Origin: Flavobacterium sp. MFBS3-15
GTDB lineage: Bacteria; Bacteroidota; Bacteroidia; Flavobacteriales; Flavobacteriaceae
Length of the DNA: 64,000 nucleotides
Assembly (NCBI RefSeq): GCF_026107645.2
Contig: NZ_JAPCHV010000006.1
Location: 161,142 to 225,141, forward strand
Reading direction: 5' to 3'
Each line of letters begins with the position of its first letter. Position 1 is the stretch's first letter. Positions 17,252-25,727 of the stretch are shown here, piece after piece. Position numbers and translations under genes: made by a program. The notes beneath the pieces are model-generated. The model was not told where the DNA came from and searched no databases. It saw only the letters and a list, made by a program, of their open reading frames with translations.

Positions 17252-17378
17252 CAATTTTTTATTTGGGGGAAAGTTCCAAATAAATGTCCCGTTATTGTCA
17301 GGGTACAATTCAATAATGGATGTGTTGGTTTTTGTTTCAGATATGTAACAATTTATTGCAAATGCCCGGCCTGAGCCA

Positions 17379-17406
17379 AATAAAAAGCCCCTGCAATTGC
17401 AGGGGC
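17379..17406 (-). terminator. Terminator of the 17433-17921 lipoprotein gene
   Basis: The perfect palindrome GCCCCTGCAATTGCAGGGGC is followed on the minus strand by TTTTTATTT. It lies 26 bases after the stop codon. A related hairpin ends the paralogous gene at 19310. Confidence 0.85.
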
Positions 17407-17432
17407 ACAGTCCAAAATAATGTGTGTGGCAA

Positions 17433-17921
17433 TTATTCTTTTGTGAATTCCAGTGTGGCAGCAACAGAAACTGTTTGCGTTTCGCCGCCCACGGTCACTT
17501 CCACCTCATAAAAATCAGGCACATACGATTTCAGCTTGTTCCCTGTTTTAGTTAATTCAAAATCGCTGCTCTCGCCCTCTTCATCAGTTGATGATACAAC
17601 TACAGAATTTCCGTCAACTGCATAGGTGCCTTCGGTTTCTGCTGTATAGCATTCATTGCCCAGCCATGGTGTGCTCAGGAAATTTATAGCCTCATTGTTG
17701 GCTAAAAATTCCAAATACGTAGCCGTCCAGCACTGCCCTGTCTCAGCAATAAGGTCTTTGCTGGCAGTACCGTCATCGTTACCGTCAAAAGCCTGGTCGG
17801 TCGTGATTTTGGTAAGTTTCCATTTTCCGCTAAGGGCTACGCTGTTTGAGCTGTCGTCGTCTGAACATGACATTGCCATAAGGGCTGTTGCTGCGAAAGC
17901 AACCATTGAAATTTTTTTCAT
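17433..17921 (-). CDS. Lipocalin-like lipoprotein (paralogue 1)
   Basis: The product has 162 residues. A lipoprotein signal ends in the lipobox LMAMSC, followed by an acidic SDDDSSN stretch of the kind that exports lipoproteins to the outer membrane in flavobacteria. The mature part starts with SGKWKLTKI, typical of lipocalin-like (DUF4923/lipocalin_5-type) proteins, and then has repeated beta strands and TLEFTKE at the end. The gene is closely similar in plan to the one at 19310-19789 (shared MKK-MVAFAATAL start, FDGN-DGT, FTK end). Function and ligand are unknown. Confidence 0.8.
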   Translation of the reverse strand: MKKISMVAFAATALMAMSCSDDDSSNSVALSGKWKLTKITTDQAFDGNDDGTASKDLIAETGQCWTATYLEFLANNEAINFLSTPWLGNECYTAETEGTYAVDGNSVVVSSTDEEGESSDFELTKTGNKLKSYVPDFYEVEVTVGGETQTVSVAATLEFTKE

Positions 17922-18097
17922 TTTGTGATTGATTTGATTGATGATTAAAAATTTATGTTAACGGCGAAGCATTTTGCAATAGCCGTGCCAAAAATTAATT
18001 TTTTAACCGTAAAATTTAAAATTATTTTTCCTGTTAATTTTAACAAAATGATTTTCAATGATTTGAGGGTTGGTTAAAAATTTTTATTTTTAATATC

Positions 18098-18584
18098 CTA
18101 TTGCTTCGTGTATACGAAGGTCGCTTGAGAGATGGTTGTTATGTCTCCGAATTGCCCCAGGCCCGGTATGTAGGGGTAATAATCGCCATCAAAATCAAAA
18201 GTAGCGGTAAGGTATTCCCTTGCCTGCGATAGGTAGTTTTTCCCACTACCCCCAATTCTGTTAAAGTATAGGTGAAAGTGACGTTGTTCCCTGAGGCTTC
18301 AAAGGTTACCTGCTCATCTTCATACGGGTCTTCCGAAAAGCAATGCACGGGGGAAAACTGCTGTATTGCCAGTTCCAAAAACGATCTTTGAAACGGTAGT
18401 GCAGACAATTTCGTCGATAATTTTCAGAGCCTGTGCCGTCACCGTTAATATCCTGCGGAGGATGGTTGAGGTCTATGTAGGTAAGTTTCCATGTGCCGTC
18501 AGGCGGGGCATTGTTTGAACTATCATCATCGGAGCATGCAAACGCCGTCATGGCCGCGAGTGCAAGGAGTGTAATTTTTTTCAT
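18098..18584 (-). pseudogene. Frameshifted lipoprotein gene (paralogue 2)
   Basis: The first 17 residues (MKKITLLALAAMTAFAC) are identical to those of the next gene upstream, and the WKLTYIDLNHPPQDINGDG region matches it too. After about 18420 the matching sequence moves to another frame (IDEIVCTTVSKIVFGTGNTA), near 18330 to a third (QVTFEASGNNVTFTYTLTE), and near 18210 back again, ending GDYYPYIPGLGQFGD and FVYTKQ before the TAG at 18098-18100. Three frame changes are needed to follow the family pattern, so this is a decayed gene rather than two short ones. Several assembly errors are a less likely alternative. Confidence 0.82.
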
Positions 18585-18601
18585 TTTAAAATGGTTGGTA
18601 A

Positions 18602-19099
18602 TTATTGTTTTGTGTAAATAAAAGTAGTTTGCCTGAAAATGGCTGACGGGTCACCATACTCTCCGGTGCCGGGTGTATAGGGGTAAGACTCAACAGCAGA
18701 TGGATTATATGATGTCGTTAAGCGGTTGCCCTCCCTTATGAAAAAACAGTTGGTAATTCGGCCTGTTTCCAGGTGAGTGTAGAAAAAAGTTATAGTGTCT
18801 CCCGATGTTTCATATTCAGTTATATCCGGTATTGAACTGCCGTATATGCAACATGCCGAAAAAATCGCGGTAGCATTTTCATCAAACGTAATAGACGAGT
18901 TTTCAAGGCAGCTATACTCTTCAAAAAAGTTTTCTGAAAAAATACCATCAGAGTTTATGTCTTTTGGCCCATCAAAACTGTTCAGGGAGGTGAGCTTCCA
19001 TGTAGTCCCTTCAAGTGAAGTATTCGTGGTTGAGCTGTCATCATCGAAGCATGCAAACGCGGTCATGGCCGCAAGTGCAAGGAGTGTAATTTTTTTCAT
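18602..19099 (-). CDS. Lipocalin-like lipoprotein (paralogue 3)
   Basis: This 165-residue protein has the lipobox MTAFAC followed by FDDDSS. The mature part has TTWKLTSLNSFDGPKDINSDG, then GRITNCFFIREGNRL, and ends TTFIYTKQ. Several cysteines (SCLENS, FSACCIYG, NCFF) are absent from paralogues 1 and 4. It is the intact relative of the pseudogene 17 bases downstream and probably arose with it by tandem duplication. Function unknown. Confidence 0.8.
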   Translation of the reverse strand: MKKITLLALAAMTAFACFDDDSSTTNTSLEGTTWKLTSLNSFDGPKDINSDGIFSENFFEEYSCLENSSITFDENATAIFSACCIYGSSIPDITEYETSGDTITFFYTHLETGRITNCFFIREGNRLTTSYNPSAVESYPYTPGTGEYGDPSAIFRQTTFIYTKQ

Positions 19100-19258
19100 G
19101 GGATTTATATTGGTTTTATAAAATCCCTACAAAAGTTGCGCCAGTATTTTCTTACCTAATCTTCAATGTATGTAAGTCCTGCCTTTGATGTTGCCATGGT
19201 ATTAAATGACAGCCGTGTTTTATGGCCGATTTTTGCAGTCATGAATCAAAATAATAGT

Positions 19259-19290
19259 CAAAAAAAATGCCCTTGCATTTGCAGGGGCAT
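19259..19290 (-). terminator. Terminator of the 19310-19789 lipoprotein gene
   Basis: The arms ATGCCCTTGCA and TGCAGGGGCAT pair with one mismatch around two T residues. They are followed on the minus strand by a run of seven T residues, 19 bases after the stop codon. Confidence 0.85.
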
Positions 19291-19309
19291 CTGATTGAGT
19301 CTTATGGAT

Positions 19310-19789
19310 TTACTGTTTTGTAAAGATCATTTTTGCGTTCAGTTTTACAGGGTTTCCGTCTATTTCCGCCTGATAAAATTCAGGAATATTAATGCGTAGC
19401 AGGTTGCCCGACTTTTGGTAAGTGATGCGCTCTGTTTCGCCTTCGATCTCTACTTCGGTCTTAACAGAAAGGTATTCCAGTTCGTAAGAGCCTTCTTTTG
19501 TAGTGGCTTCGCAGGTAGCGCCTTCTTCAGGGGCCACATTCATAAAAGAAGTAAAGCTTCCGTCGCTGCCAAATTCAAGATATGAATCCGGTAAGCAGTT
19601 GCCGGCTTCTGTAAGGAGGTCTGTAGATTCTGTGCCATCACCATTACCGTCAAAAGGTTCGTTAGTAGTTACAGAAGTAAGTTTCCATTTTCCGGCTACG
19701 GCAGAAGTAGTAGTGTCATTGTCGTCGCTTGAACAGGATAGCGCCAATAGCGCGGTTGCTGCGAAAGCAACCATAGTCATTTTTTTCAT
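19310..19789 (-). CDS. Lipocalin-like lipoprotein (paralogue 4)
   Basis: The product has 159 residues with lipobox LLALSC and a SSDDND acidic export stretch. The mature part begins VAGKWKLTSVTTNEPFDGNGDGTESTDLLTE, a close match to paralogue 1 at 17433, and ends AKMIFTKQ. It has one pair of cysteines (GNCLPDS and GATCEATT), as paralogue 1 does. Each gene of the group has its own spacing and, for 1 and 4, its own terminator, so they are likely separate units. Function unknown. Confidence 0.8.
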   Translation of the reverse strand: MKKMTMVAFAATALLALSCSSDDNDTTTSAVAGKWKLTSVTTNEPFDGNGDGTESTDLLTEAGNCLPDSYLEFGSDGSFTSFMNVAPEEGATCEATTKEGSYELEYLSVKTEVEIEGETERITYQKSGNLLRINIPEFYQAEIDGNPVKLNAKMIFTKQ

Positions 19790-19880
19790 TTTGATTGATT
19801 TGATTGATGATTAATAATTTTATTGCGAACAATTAGCTATATGACTACTATAAACGGGTTTTGTTACATATTTCTTATAA

Positions 19881-19918
19881 AAAAAACACCTGTTGCTGAT
19901 TTTTTTTCAGGCAACAGG
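19881..19918 (-). terminator. Terminator of surE
   Basis: The 8-bp stem CCTGTTGC/GCAACAGG has a T-rich loop and is followed on the minus strand by a run of eight T residues. It lies about 90 bases after the surE stop. The other side also carries a short T run, so it may act on both strands. Confidence 0.75.
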
Positions 19919-20005
19919 CGTTTTGAATTCTTTTTATTTGCGGTAGGTGTCTGACTACAAGTTTTTTATATTACTGAAAGTAGTTTCGTACAAATGTATT
20001 TTTTT

Positions 20006-20797
20006 TTAATTTTTTCTATCCTGTTTATGCAACTCCCACCCATTCAACGTCTGTATCGCATGGTGCGCGGTTAGGTCAAATTGTACCGGCACCATCGAGA
20101 TATAGCCGTTGGCGAGGGCCCATTCGTCGGTATCTTCGCCATTGTCGAGGTTCACGAACTTGCCGCCCAGCCAGTAGTATTCGCGGCCCATCGGGTTGGT
20201 GCGCTTGTCGAAGCTCTCCACCCACATGGCCTTTGCCTGCCTGCACACTTTTATGCCTTTGATATCTTTTTCATTAAGTTTCGGGAAGTTGACATTAAGG
20301 ATCACGCCTTCAGGCAATCCATTGTCAAGGACCTGTTGCGCGATTTTTTTGATGAATGGCTTTACAGGCTCAAAATCGGCATTCCAGTTGTAATCAAGGA
20401 GTGAGAAACCGATTGCCGGGATGCCTTCAATTCCGGCCTCTACTGCGGCACTCATAGTGCCCGAGTAAATTACATTTATAGAAGAGTTCGAGCCGTGGTT
20501 CACCCCGCTTACGCACAGGTCGGGCTTGCGTTTCAGTATTTCGTTTACGGCAAACTTCACGCAGTCTACGGGCGTTCCGCTGCAGGCGTATTCCTGTTCC
20601 ACATCGGGGTCTATGTCTATTTTGTTGATGAAAAGCGTGCTGTTGATGGTTATGGCATGTCCGGTTGCCGACTGCGGGCTGTCGGGAGCTACCACGACAA
20701 CTTCGCCCAATTCCTTCATTACGGCAATGAGTGCGCGTATGCCCGGTGCGGAAATACCATCGTCATTCGTAACTAATATCAGCGGTTTTTTCTTCAT
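20006..20797 (-). CDS. surE: 5'/3'-nucleotidase SurE
   Basis: The product has 263 residues, and its N-terminus is the family hallmark ILVTNDDGISAPGI (N11-D12-D13 bind the metal). SPQSATGHAITI and CSGTPVDCVKFAVNEIL follow, then SGVNHGSNSSINVIYSGTMSAAVEA, which forms the rest of the active site. SurE removes phosphate from nucleoside monophosphates and short polyphosphates in the cytoplasm and is linked to stationary-phase survival. It is transcribed away from the tail-specific protease gene and ends in its own hairpin. Confidence 0.95.
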   Translation of the reverse strand: MKKKPLILVTNDDGISAPGIRALIAVMKELGEVVVVAPDSPQSATGHAITINSTLFINKIDIDPDVEQEYACSGTPVDCVKFAVNEILKRKPDLCVSGVNHGSNSSINVIYSGTMSAAVEAGIEGIPAIGFSLLDYNWNADFEPVKPFIKKIAQQVLDNGLPEGVILNVNFPKLNEKDIKGIKVCRQAKAMWVESFDKRTNPMGREYYWLGGKFVNLDNGEDTDEWALANGYISMVPVQFDLTAHHAIQTLNGWELHKQDRKN

Positions 20798-20938
20798 TGT
20801 TTGGCAGAATTAAAAATAAGTATCGTACTTTTACGTTTGCTAAATTACACAATTTCACAAAGCACCCCTAATGAAGTTTTTTGGCGATGATGGAGGTTTG
20901 GCACGCTTTTTATTGTAAATTGTAATTAAGATAAACTA

Positions 20939-23125
20939 ATGAATGCCGTTATAAAATTTATGAAGAGAAATTATAAAATACTGTTGTTTGTAGCGATACT
21001 ATCGGTAGCGCTATGGAGTTTCATGCCCGGAACGCAGAAAAAATCGGGCGATCCCGACAGGGACATGGTGCTGTTGGAGCTTTTGACCTATGTAATTGAA
21101 AAAGGCCACTACGACCCCGCCGCCATTGACGATACGTTTTCCAAAGGAGTATACAAAAGCTACCTGGAGCAGATAGACCCTTCCAAGAGGTTCTTTACAC
21201 AATCGGATATCGATGAATTCTCAAAATATGAAGACAAGATCGATGATATGATCCTGGCCAAGGATCTTACTTTTTTCGACCTGACCAACACCCGTTTGCT
21301 GGAAAGGATCAAGGAGGCGGAAGGTTTTTATAAGGAAATCCTTGCCGAACCGTTCGACTTTAAAAAGGACGAGCAGTTTAGCGTGGATTACGAGAAAATG
21401 CCGTATGTTAAGAATGATAGCGAACTCAGGGAGCGCTGGGAAAAACAGCTTAAACTGTCAGTGCTTTCTACGGTTACCGATAAAGAGAAGCTACAGGACG
21501 AGATTGCGGCTAAAAATACAGATAAAGGGAAAGCATTCGAACCTAAGAAGACCTTTGCCGAGCTTGAAAAAGAAGCACGTGAGTCGACATTGAAGTCGCT
21601 TAACGATTACTTCTCTTTCATAAAAGATTTTAAACGCGATGAATGGTTCAGCATTTACCTGAATGCCATTGCCGAGCGTTTCGACCCGCATACCTACTAT
21701 TTTGCACCTGACGACAAAGAGAAATTCGATACCAGCATGAGGGGTTCCCTTGAGGGTATTGGCGCCAGGCTGCAAAAGAAAGGCGACTACATTGAAATTT
21801 CGGAACTCATTCCCGGCGGGCCTGCCTGGAGGGGCAAAGATCTTGAGCAGGGCGACCTTATCATGAAAGTAGCCCAGGGCACAGGCGATCCGGTTGACAT
21901 TGCCGGTATACGCCTTGACGATGTGGTGAAGAAAATTAAGGGTAAAAAGGGTACCGAAGTGCGCCTTACCGTTAAAAAAGTTGACGGCTCGATTAAAGTG
22001 ATTTCCATCATCAGGGAAGTTGTGGAGATTGAGGAAACGTACGCCAAATCGAGCATCGTAAACAAAGACGGCAAACTATACGGCATCATTAACCTGCCGA
22101 AATTCTATATCGACTTTGAAAACAAAGACAGCCGCGATGCTGCCAAAGACGTTGCACTTGAAGTGGAAAGGCTGAAGCAGCAGGGTGTGGAAGGCATCAT
22201 CATGGACCTCCGCGATAACGGCGGTGGTGCCCTGAGGACTGTCGTAGACATGGCCGGGCTATTCATCGAGGATGGGCCGATGGTACAGGTGAAATCAAGC
22301 GGCAAGAAAAAAGAAGTGCTTAATGATAAGGATTCAAGGGTGCAATGGGATGGCCCGCTGGTGGTACTGGTAAACAACTTCTCGGCTTCGGCTTCGGAGA
22401 TATTCGCGGCAGCCATACAGGATTACAACCGCGGACTTATCCTTGGCAGCAAGCATACCTATGGTAAAGGTACGGTGCAGAACATCATCGACCTGAACCA
22501 ATTTGTTCGCGATGACAGCTTTGGCGACCTCGGAGCACTGAAAACAACCACCCAGAAATATTACAGGGTGAATGGCGGATCGGTACAAAGGGAAGGCGTT
22601 TACAGCGACATCATCATGCCGGACAGGTTCACGTACATCGACATGGGTGAGCGCGATACCGACAATGCCATGCCGTATGACAAGATCGATCCTGCAAGCT
22701 ACAAGCCGGTAAGGAACAACTTTGCAGGTGTTATCGCAGCCAGCAAAAAAAGGATTGCGGCCAACCCGCAGTTTAAGCTGATGGATGAGAATGCGAAATG
22801 GGTAAATGCCAAGAAAGACGACAACATATTTAGCCTTAATGCTGAGAAATTTAAAGCAGAAGTAGCTAAAAATGAAGTAGCGACCAAGAAATTTAAGGCA
22901 CTGAATGATTATAAGAACAGCCTGAAGTTTGAATCCCTTCCGTATGAAAAGGAGATCTTCAAGAAAGACCCTTCGCTGGCTGAGAAAAAAGAGAGGTGGT
23001 ATGAAAGCCTTTCAAAAGATATCTACGTAGAAGAAGCGCTGAACATACTCAACGACATGCAGCCCAAATCATCAGGGAAAGCTGCTGCCAACGTACAAAA
23101 AGCACCGCTTCAAAAAACTAAGTAA
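20939..23125 (+). CDS. prc: Tail-specific (C-terminal processing) protease, Prc type
   Basis: The product has 728 residues with an N-terminal signal anchor (KILLFVAILSVALWSF). A long helical region precedes a PDZ domain (about residues 255-340, with GSLEGIGARL). The S41 peptidase core contains the catalytic Ser484 (FSASASEIFAA) and Lys510 (TYGKGTVQ), by analogy with E. coli Prc. A C-terminal DUF3340-like helical part ends the protein. It cuts periplasmic proteins with non-polar C-termini and tunes cell-wall enzymes and lipoproteins. The ABC permease gene follows after 6 bases, so the two share a transcript. Confidence 0.93.
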   Translation: MNAVIKFMKRNYKILLFVAILSVALWSFMPGTQKKSGDPDRDMVLLELLTYVIEKGHYDPAAIDDTFSKGVYKSYLEQIDPSKRFFTQSDIDEFSKYEDKIDDMILAKDLTFFDLTNTRLLERIKEAEGFYKEILAEPFDFKKDEQFSVDYEKMPYVKNDSELRERWEKQLKLSVLSTVTDKEKLQDEIAAKNTDKGKAFEPKKTFAELEKEARESTLKSLNDYFSFIKDFKRDEWFSIYLNAIAERFDPHTYYFAPDDKEKFDTSMRGSLEGIGARLQKKGDYIEISELIPGGPAWRGKDLEQGDLIMKVAQGTGDPVDIAGIRLDDVVKKIKGKKGTEVRLTVKKVDGSIKVISIIREVVEIEETYAKSSIVNKDGKLYGIINLPKFYIDFENKDSRDAAKDVALEVERLKQQGVEGIIMDLRDNGGGALRTVVDMAGLFIEDGPMVQVKSSGKKKEVLNDKDSRVQWDGPLVVLVNNFSASASEIFAAAIQDYNRGLILGSKHTYGKGTVQNIIDLNQFVRDDSFGDLGALKTTTQKYYRVNGGSVQREGVYSDIIMPDRFTYIDMGERDTDNAMPYDKIDPASYKPVRNNFAGVIAASKKRIAANPQFKLMDENAKWVNAKKDDNIFSLNAEKFKAEVAKNEVATKKFKALNDYKNSLKFESLPYEKEIFKKDPSLAEKKERWYESLSKDIYVEEALNILNDMQPKSSGKAAANVQKAPLQKTK

Positions 23126-23131
23126 CGGTTG

Positions 23132-24232
23132 ATGGATAAAGCAAATCAATCGCTTACAGGCTTGGCGCTCCAAAAGTTCAAACGGAACTTTTGGGGCGTT
23201 TTAAGTTTAGGGTTCATAGCGGTTTTGCTTTTCATTTCTATTTTTGCCTATGTCCTGGCACCCGATAAAACAAGGAATGCCAACTGGGGCGATCTTTCCA
23301 TCCACTCCCAGTCGCCGGGGTTTACGGTAACGATGCTGCACTTCCCGTCGGAACCTACAACTTTTTCCGAATATTTTACCGGCAGGGAAACCCCCGGACA
23401 AAAGATTCCTATCCTAAAGTATGAGGTAAAGGGCGACAGCCTGACCTACTACGAATACACGGACGACCCGTCGCTGGCCGTTTCCAAAACTATCCCGCTT
23501 TCGTCATTTGGCAAAAATGCTAAAGCTCAAACCATATCTAATGACTATATAAAAGAGCAAAAGTTCATATTGGGTACCGACAGCCAGGGACGCGACCTGC
23601 TGAGCCGGCTTATCATCGGTTCAAGGGTATCCATTGCCATAGGATTTGTGGCGGTGTTCATTTCGCTGGTGGTGGGCATATTTTTCGGGGCGATTGCCGG
23701 CTATTATGGCGGCAGGGTCGATGCTTTCGTAATGTGGCTGGTCAACATCATCTGGTCCATCCCAACATTGCTCCTTGTCATTGCCATTACGCTGGCGTTA
23801 GGTAAAGGCTTCTGGCAGGTATTCGTTGCCGTAGGGCTTACCATGTGGGTAGAAGTTGCGCGTGTAGTGCGCGGGCAGGTCATGAGCATCAAGCAGATGC
23901 AGTTCGTTACTGCCGCACGGGCACTGGGCTATCGCAATTCGAGGATCATCTTTAACCACATACTGCCCAACAGCATGGCGCCGGTTATCGTAATATCGGC
24001 AGCCAACTTCGCGTCTGCCATATTAGTAGAAAGCGGCCTGAGCTTCCTCGGGCTTGGCGCACAGCCACCCATCCCAAGCTGGGGAGGCATGATAAAAGAT
24101 CATTACAATTACATTATCCTCGGCAAACCCTATCTGGCACTCGCACCGGGTATTGCCATGCTGCTATTGGTGCTTGCCTTTATGATGGTGGGGAATGCAC
24201 TGAGGGACGCGCTGGATGTGAAGAGTGAGTAG
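23132..24232 (+). CDS. ABC transporter permease, DppC/OppC type
   Basis: The protein has 366 residues. OppC_N-type N-terminal helix FKRNFWGVLSLGFIAVLLFISIF and a periplasmic domain of about 110 residues come before the BPD_transp_1 permease core. The EAA loop reads ARALGYRNSRIIFNHILPNSMAP. Dipeptide, oligopeptide or nickel uptake permeases of this class work with a DppB partner, ATPases and a binding protein, none of which lie in this window, so the transporter is either scattered or completed elsewhere. I chose the ATG at 23132; a TTG precedes it. It follows prc in one operon. Confidence 0.87.
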   Translation: MDKANQSLTGLALQKFKRNFWGVLSLGFIAVLLFISIFAYVLAPDKTRNANWGDLSIHSQSPGFTVTMLHFPSEPTTFSEYFTGRETPGQKIPILKYEVKGDSLTYYEYTDDPSLAVSKTIPLSSFGKNAKAQTISNDYIKEQKFILGTDSQGRDLLSRLIIGSRVSIAIGFVAVFISLVVGIFFGAIAGYYGGRVDAFVMWLVNIIWSIPTLLLVIAITLALGKGFWQVFVAVGLTMWVEVARVVRGQVMSIKQMQFVTAARALGYRNSRIIFNHILPNSMAPVIVISAANFASAILVESGLSFLGLGAQPPIPSWGGMIKDHYNYIILGKPYLALAPGIAMLLLVLAFMMVGNALRDALDVKSE

Positions 24233-24237
24233 TTTTT

Positions 24238-24458
24238 AGTCGCAGTCGCAGTTTTCAGTGGGTTTACGAAAACACCTTTGTGATATATTTGTAGAGACAC
24301 AATGCTTGTGTCTCACGTATCCAATATTGTAAGAGTCGCAGGGACTGCACCTCTACGAAATGTTGATCAAGGGGATTTACGATATCCATAAGAAATCTGC
24401 GTCAAATCCGCCCAATCAGCGTCATCCGCGTTCCAAACTGAAAACTGCGACTGTGACT
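24238..24458. repeat. 221-bp element with 22-base terminal inverted repeats
   Basis: The left end 24238-24259 and the right end 24437-24458 pair at 21 of 22 positions (core CGCAGTTTTCAGT against ACTGAAAACTGCG). Inside lie a small hairpin, GAGACAC/GTGTCTC (24294-24314), and phrases such as CTGCGTCAAATCCGC and CAGCGTCATCCGCGTTC, which are often repeated in Bacteroidota genomes. No ORF is present. It fills the gap between two convergent genes and could fold into one long hairpin or be a small non-autonomous mobile element. Confidence 0.75.
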
Positions 24459-24470
24459 CTCAACTAAAAC

Positions 24471-25727
24471 CTACCACTCATTCACCTTGTTGGCGTCCAT
24501 TTTGATGAAAACGAACAGCAATATGGTAAACGCCCAAAGGCTCGACCCACCATACGAAAAGAACGGCAGCGGTACACCAATCGTAGGGAACAGCTTGATG
24601 AGCATGGTGATGTTCACGAAAAAGTGCATGAACAATATGGCCGCGACACAATACCCATACGTACGGCTAAATTTAGATTTTTGGCGCTCTGCGAGGTAGA
24701 GGATGCGGAGCAGCAGCGTTATGAATACGGCAATAACGACAAGTGCGCCAACAAAGCCCCATTCTTCACCTACTGTGGTGAAAATGTAGTCGGTATGTTG
24801 TTCGGGCACGAAGCCGCCCTTGGTTTGTGTGCCTTCCAGCCAGCCCTTGCCAAACCATCCCCCGGAGCCGATGGCAATCATCGACTGGTTAAGGTTGTAG
24901 CCTTCTGCCTGCTGGTTGACATCCTTGTCGAAAAGCACGTTGATACGGTCTTTCTGGTGGTCTTCCAGTACGTTTTCGTATACATAATCCACAGAAAATA
25001 CAAAGCCGGCTATGGCCACAAATATGAGCGTCGATAATATAGGGTTACGGAAAGCACGCCGGGTCAGGAAATATTGGATAATAATGATTATCGCCGCAGC
25101 ACCCACCAGTATGTAAGGTTTTACCAATAGTGCTAATATGAACAGGGCAATGGCAACAGCCCCTGTAAACAGGTACCATCCGGGCAATCCTTCGCGGTAA
25201 AGTACAAGGAAAAAGGCCCCGAATATCATGGCGCTCCCCGCATCAGGCTGCATCATGATGAGCATTACAGGGAAAATGATGATGGCAAAGGCCACCAATT
25301 GATGGTTAACTTTGCTTAGGTTAATCTGTACGTCACTGAGGTATTTGGAGAGTATGAGCGCTGTGCCTATCTTGGCAAATTCCGAAGGCTGCATGCTGAA
25401 TCCGCCAAAGGCATACCAGTTGGTTTGGCCCTTTATAGTCTTACCTGCTACAAAAAGCCCTGCCAGCAATACTATGCCCAATCCGTAGAAAATCAGTGAG
25501 AATTTCTCGTATATCTTGGCGTCCATTGTCATGACGACTATAATCAGCGGGATGCAAGACAGCAGGAAAATGGATTGCTTGCCATATATCTGCGATATGT
25601 CAAATATAGACGTAGTCTCCTTAGGCAGTGATGCCGAATAGATCGTCATCCAGCCCATGACAACCAATGCTGCGTAAAGCAGTATGGTTATCCAGTCCAT
25701 ATTAGTTGTTACGCCCTGGTTCTTCAT
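24471..25727 (-). CDS. rodA: Rod-shape determining peptidoglycan polymerase RodA
   Basis: The 418-residue SEDS-family membrane glycosyltransferase shows about ten helices. Signatures include AFGGFSMQPSEFAKIGTALIL, MMQPDAGSAMIFGAFF and the terminal GVPLPFFSYGGSS. It polymerises lipid II for side-wall growth together with PBP2. The ATG touches the stop codon of mrdA with no gap, the usual mrdA-rodA arrangement, and it is the last gene of the purH-mre cluster. Confidence 0.95.
   Translation of the reverse strand: MKNQGVTTNMDWITILLYAALVVMGWMTIYSASLPKETTSIFDISQIYGKQSIFLLSCIPLIIVVMTMDAKIYEKFSLIFYGLGIVLLAGLFVAGKTIKGQTNWYAFGGFSMQPSEFAKIGTALILSKYLSDVQINLSKVNHQLVAFAIIIFPVMLIMMQPDAGSAMIFGAFFLVLYREGLPGWYLFTGAVAIALFILALLVKPYILVGAAAIIIIIQYFLTRRAFRNPILSTLIFVAIAGFVFSVDYVYENVLEDHQKDRINVLFDKDVNQQAEGYNLNQSMIAIGSGGWFGKGWLEGTQTKGGFVPEQHTDYIFTTVGEEWGFVGALVVIAVFITLLLRILYLAERQKSKFSRTYGYCVAAILFMHFFVNITMLIKLFPTIGVPLPFFSYGGSSLWAFTILLFVFIKMDANKVNEW

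Noticed and set aside
18139..18408. Separate 89-residue gene in the broken lipoprotein region
   Set aside because: Its start lies in the middle of the sister gene's alignment, and its end departs from the family pattern, so it is a fragment of the pseudogene.
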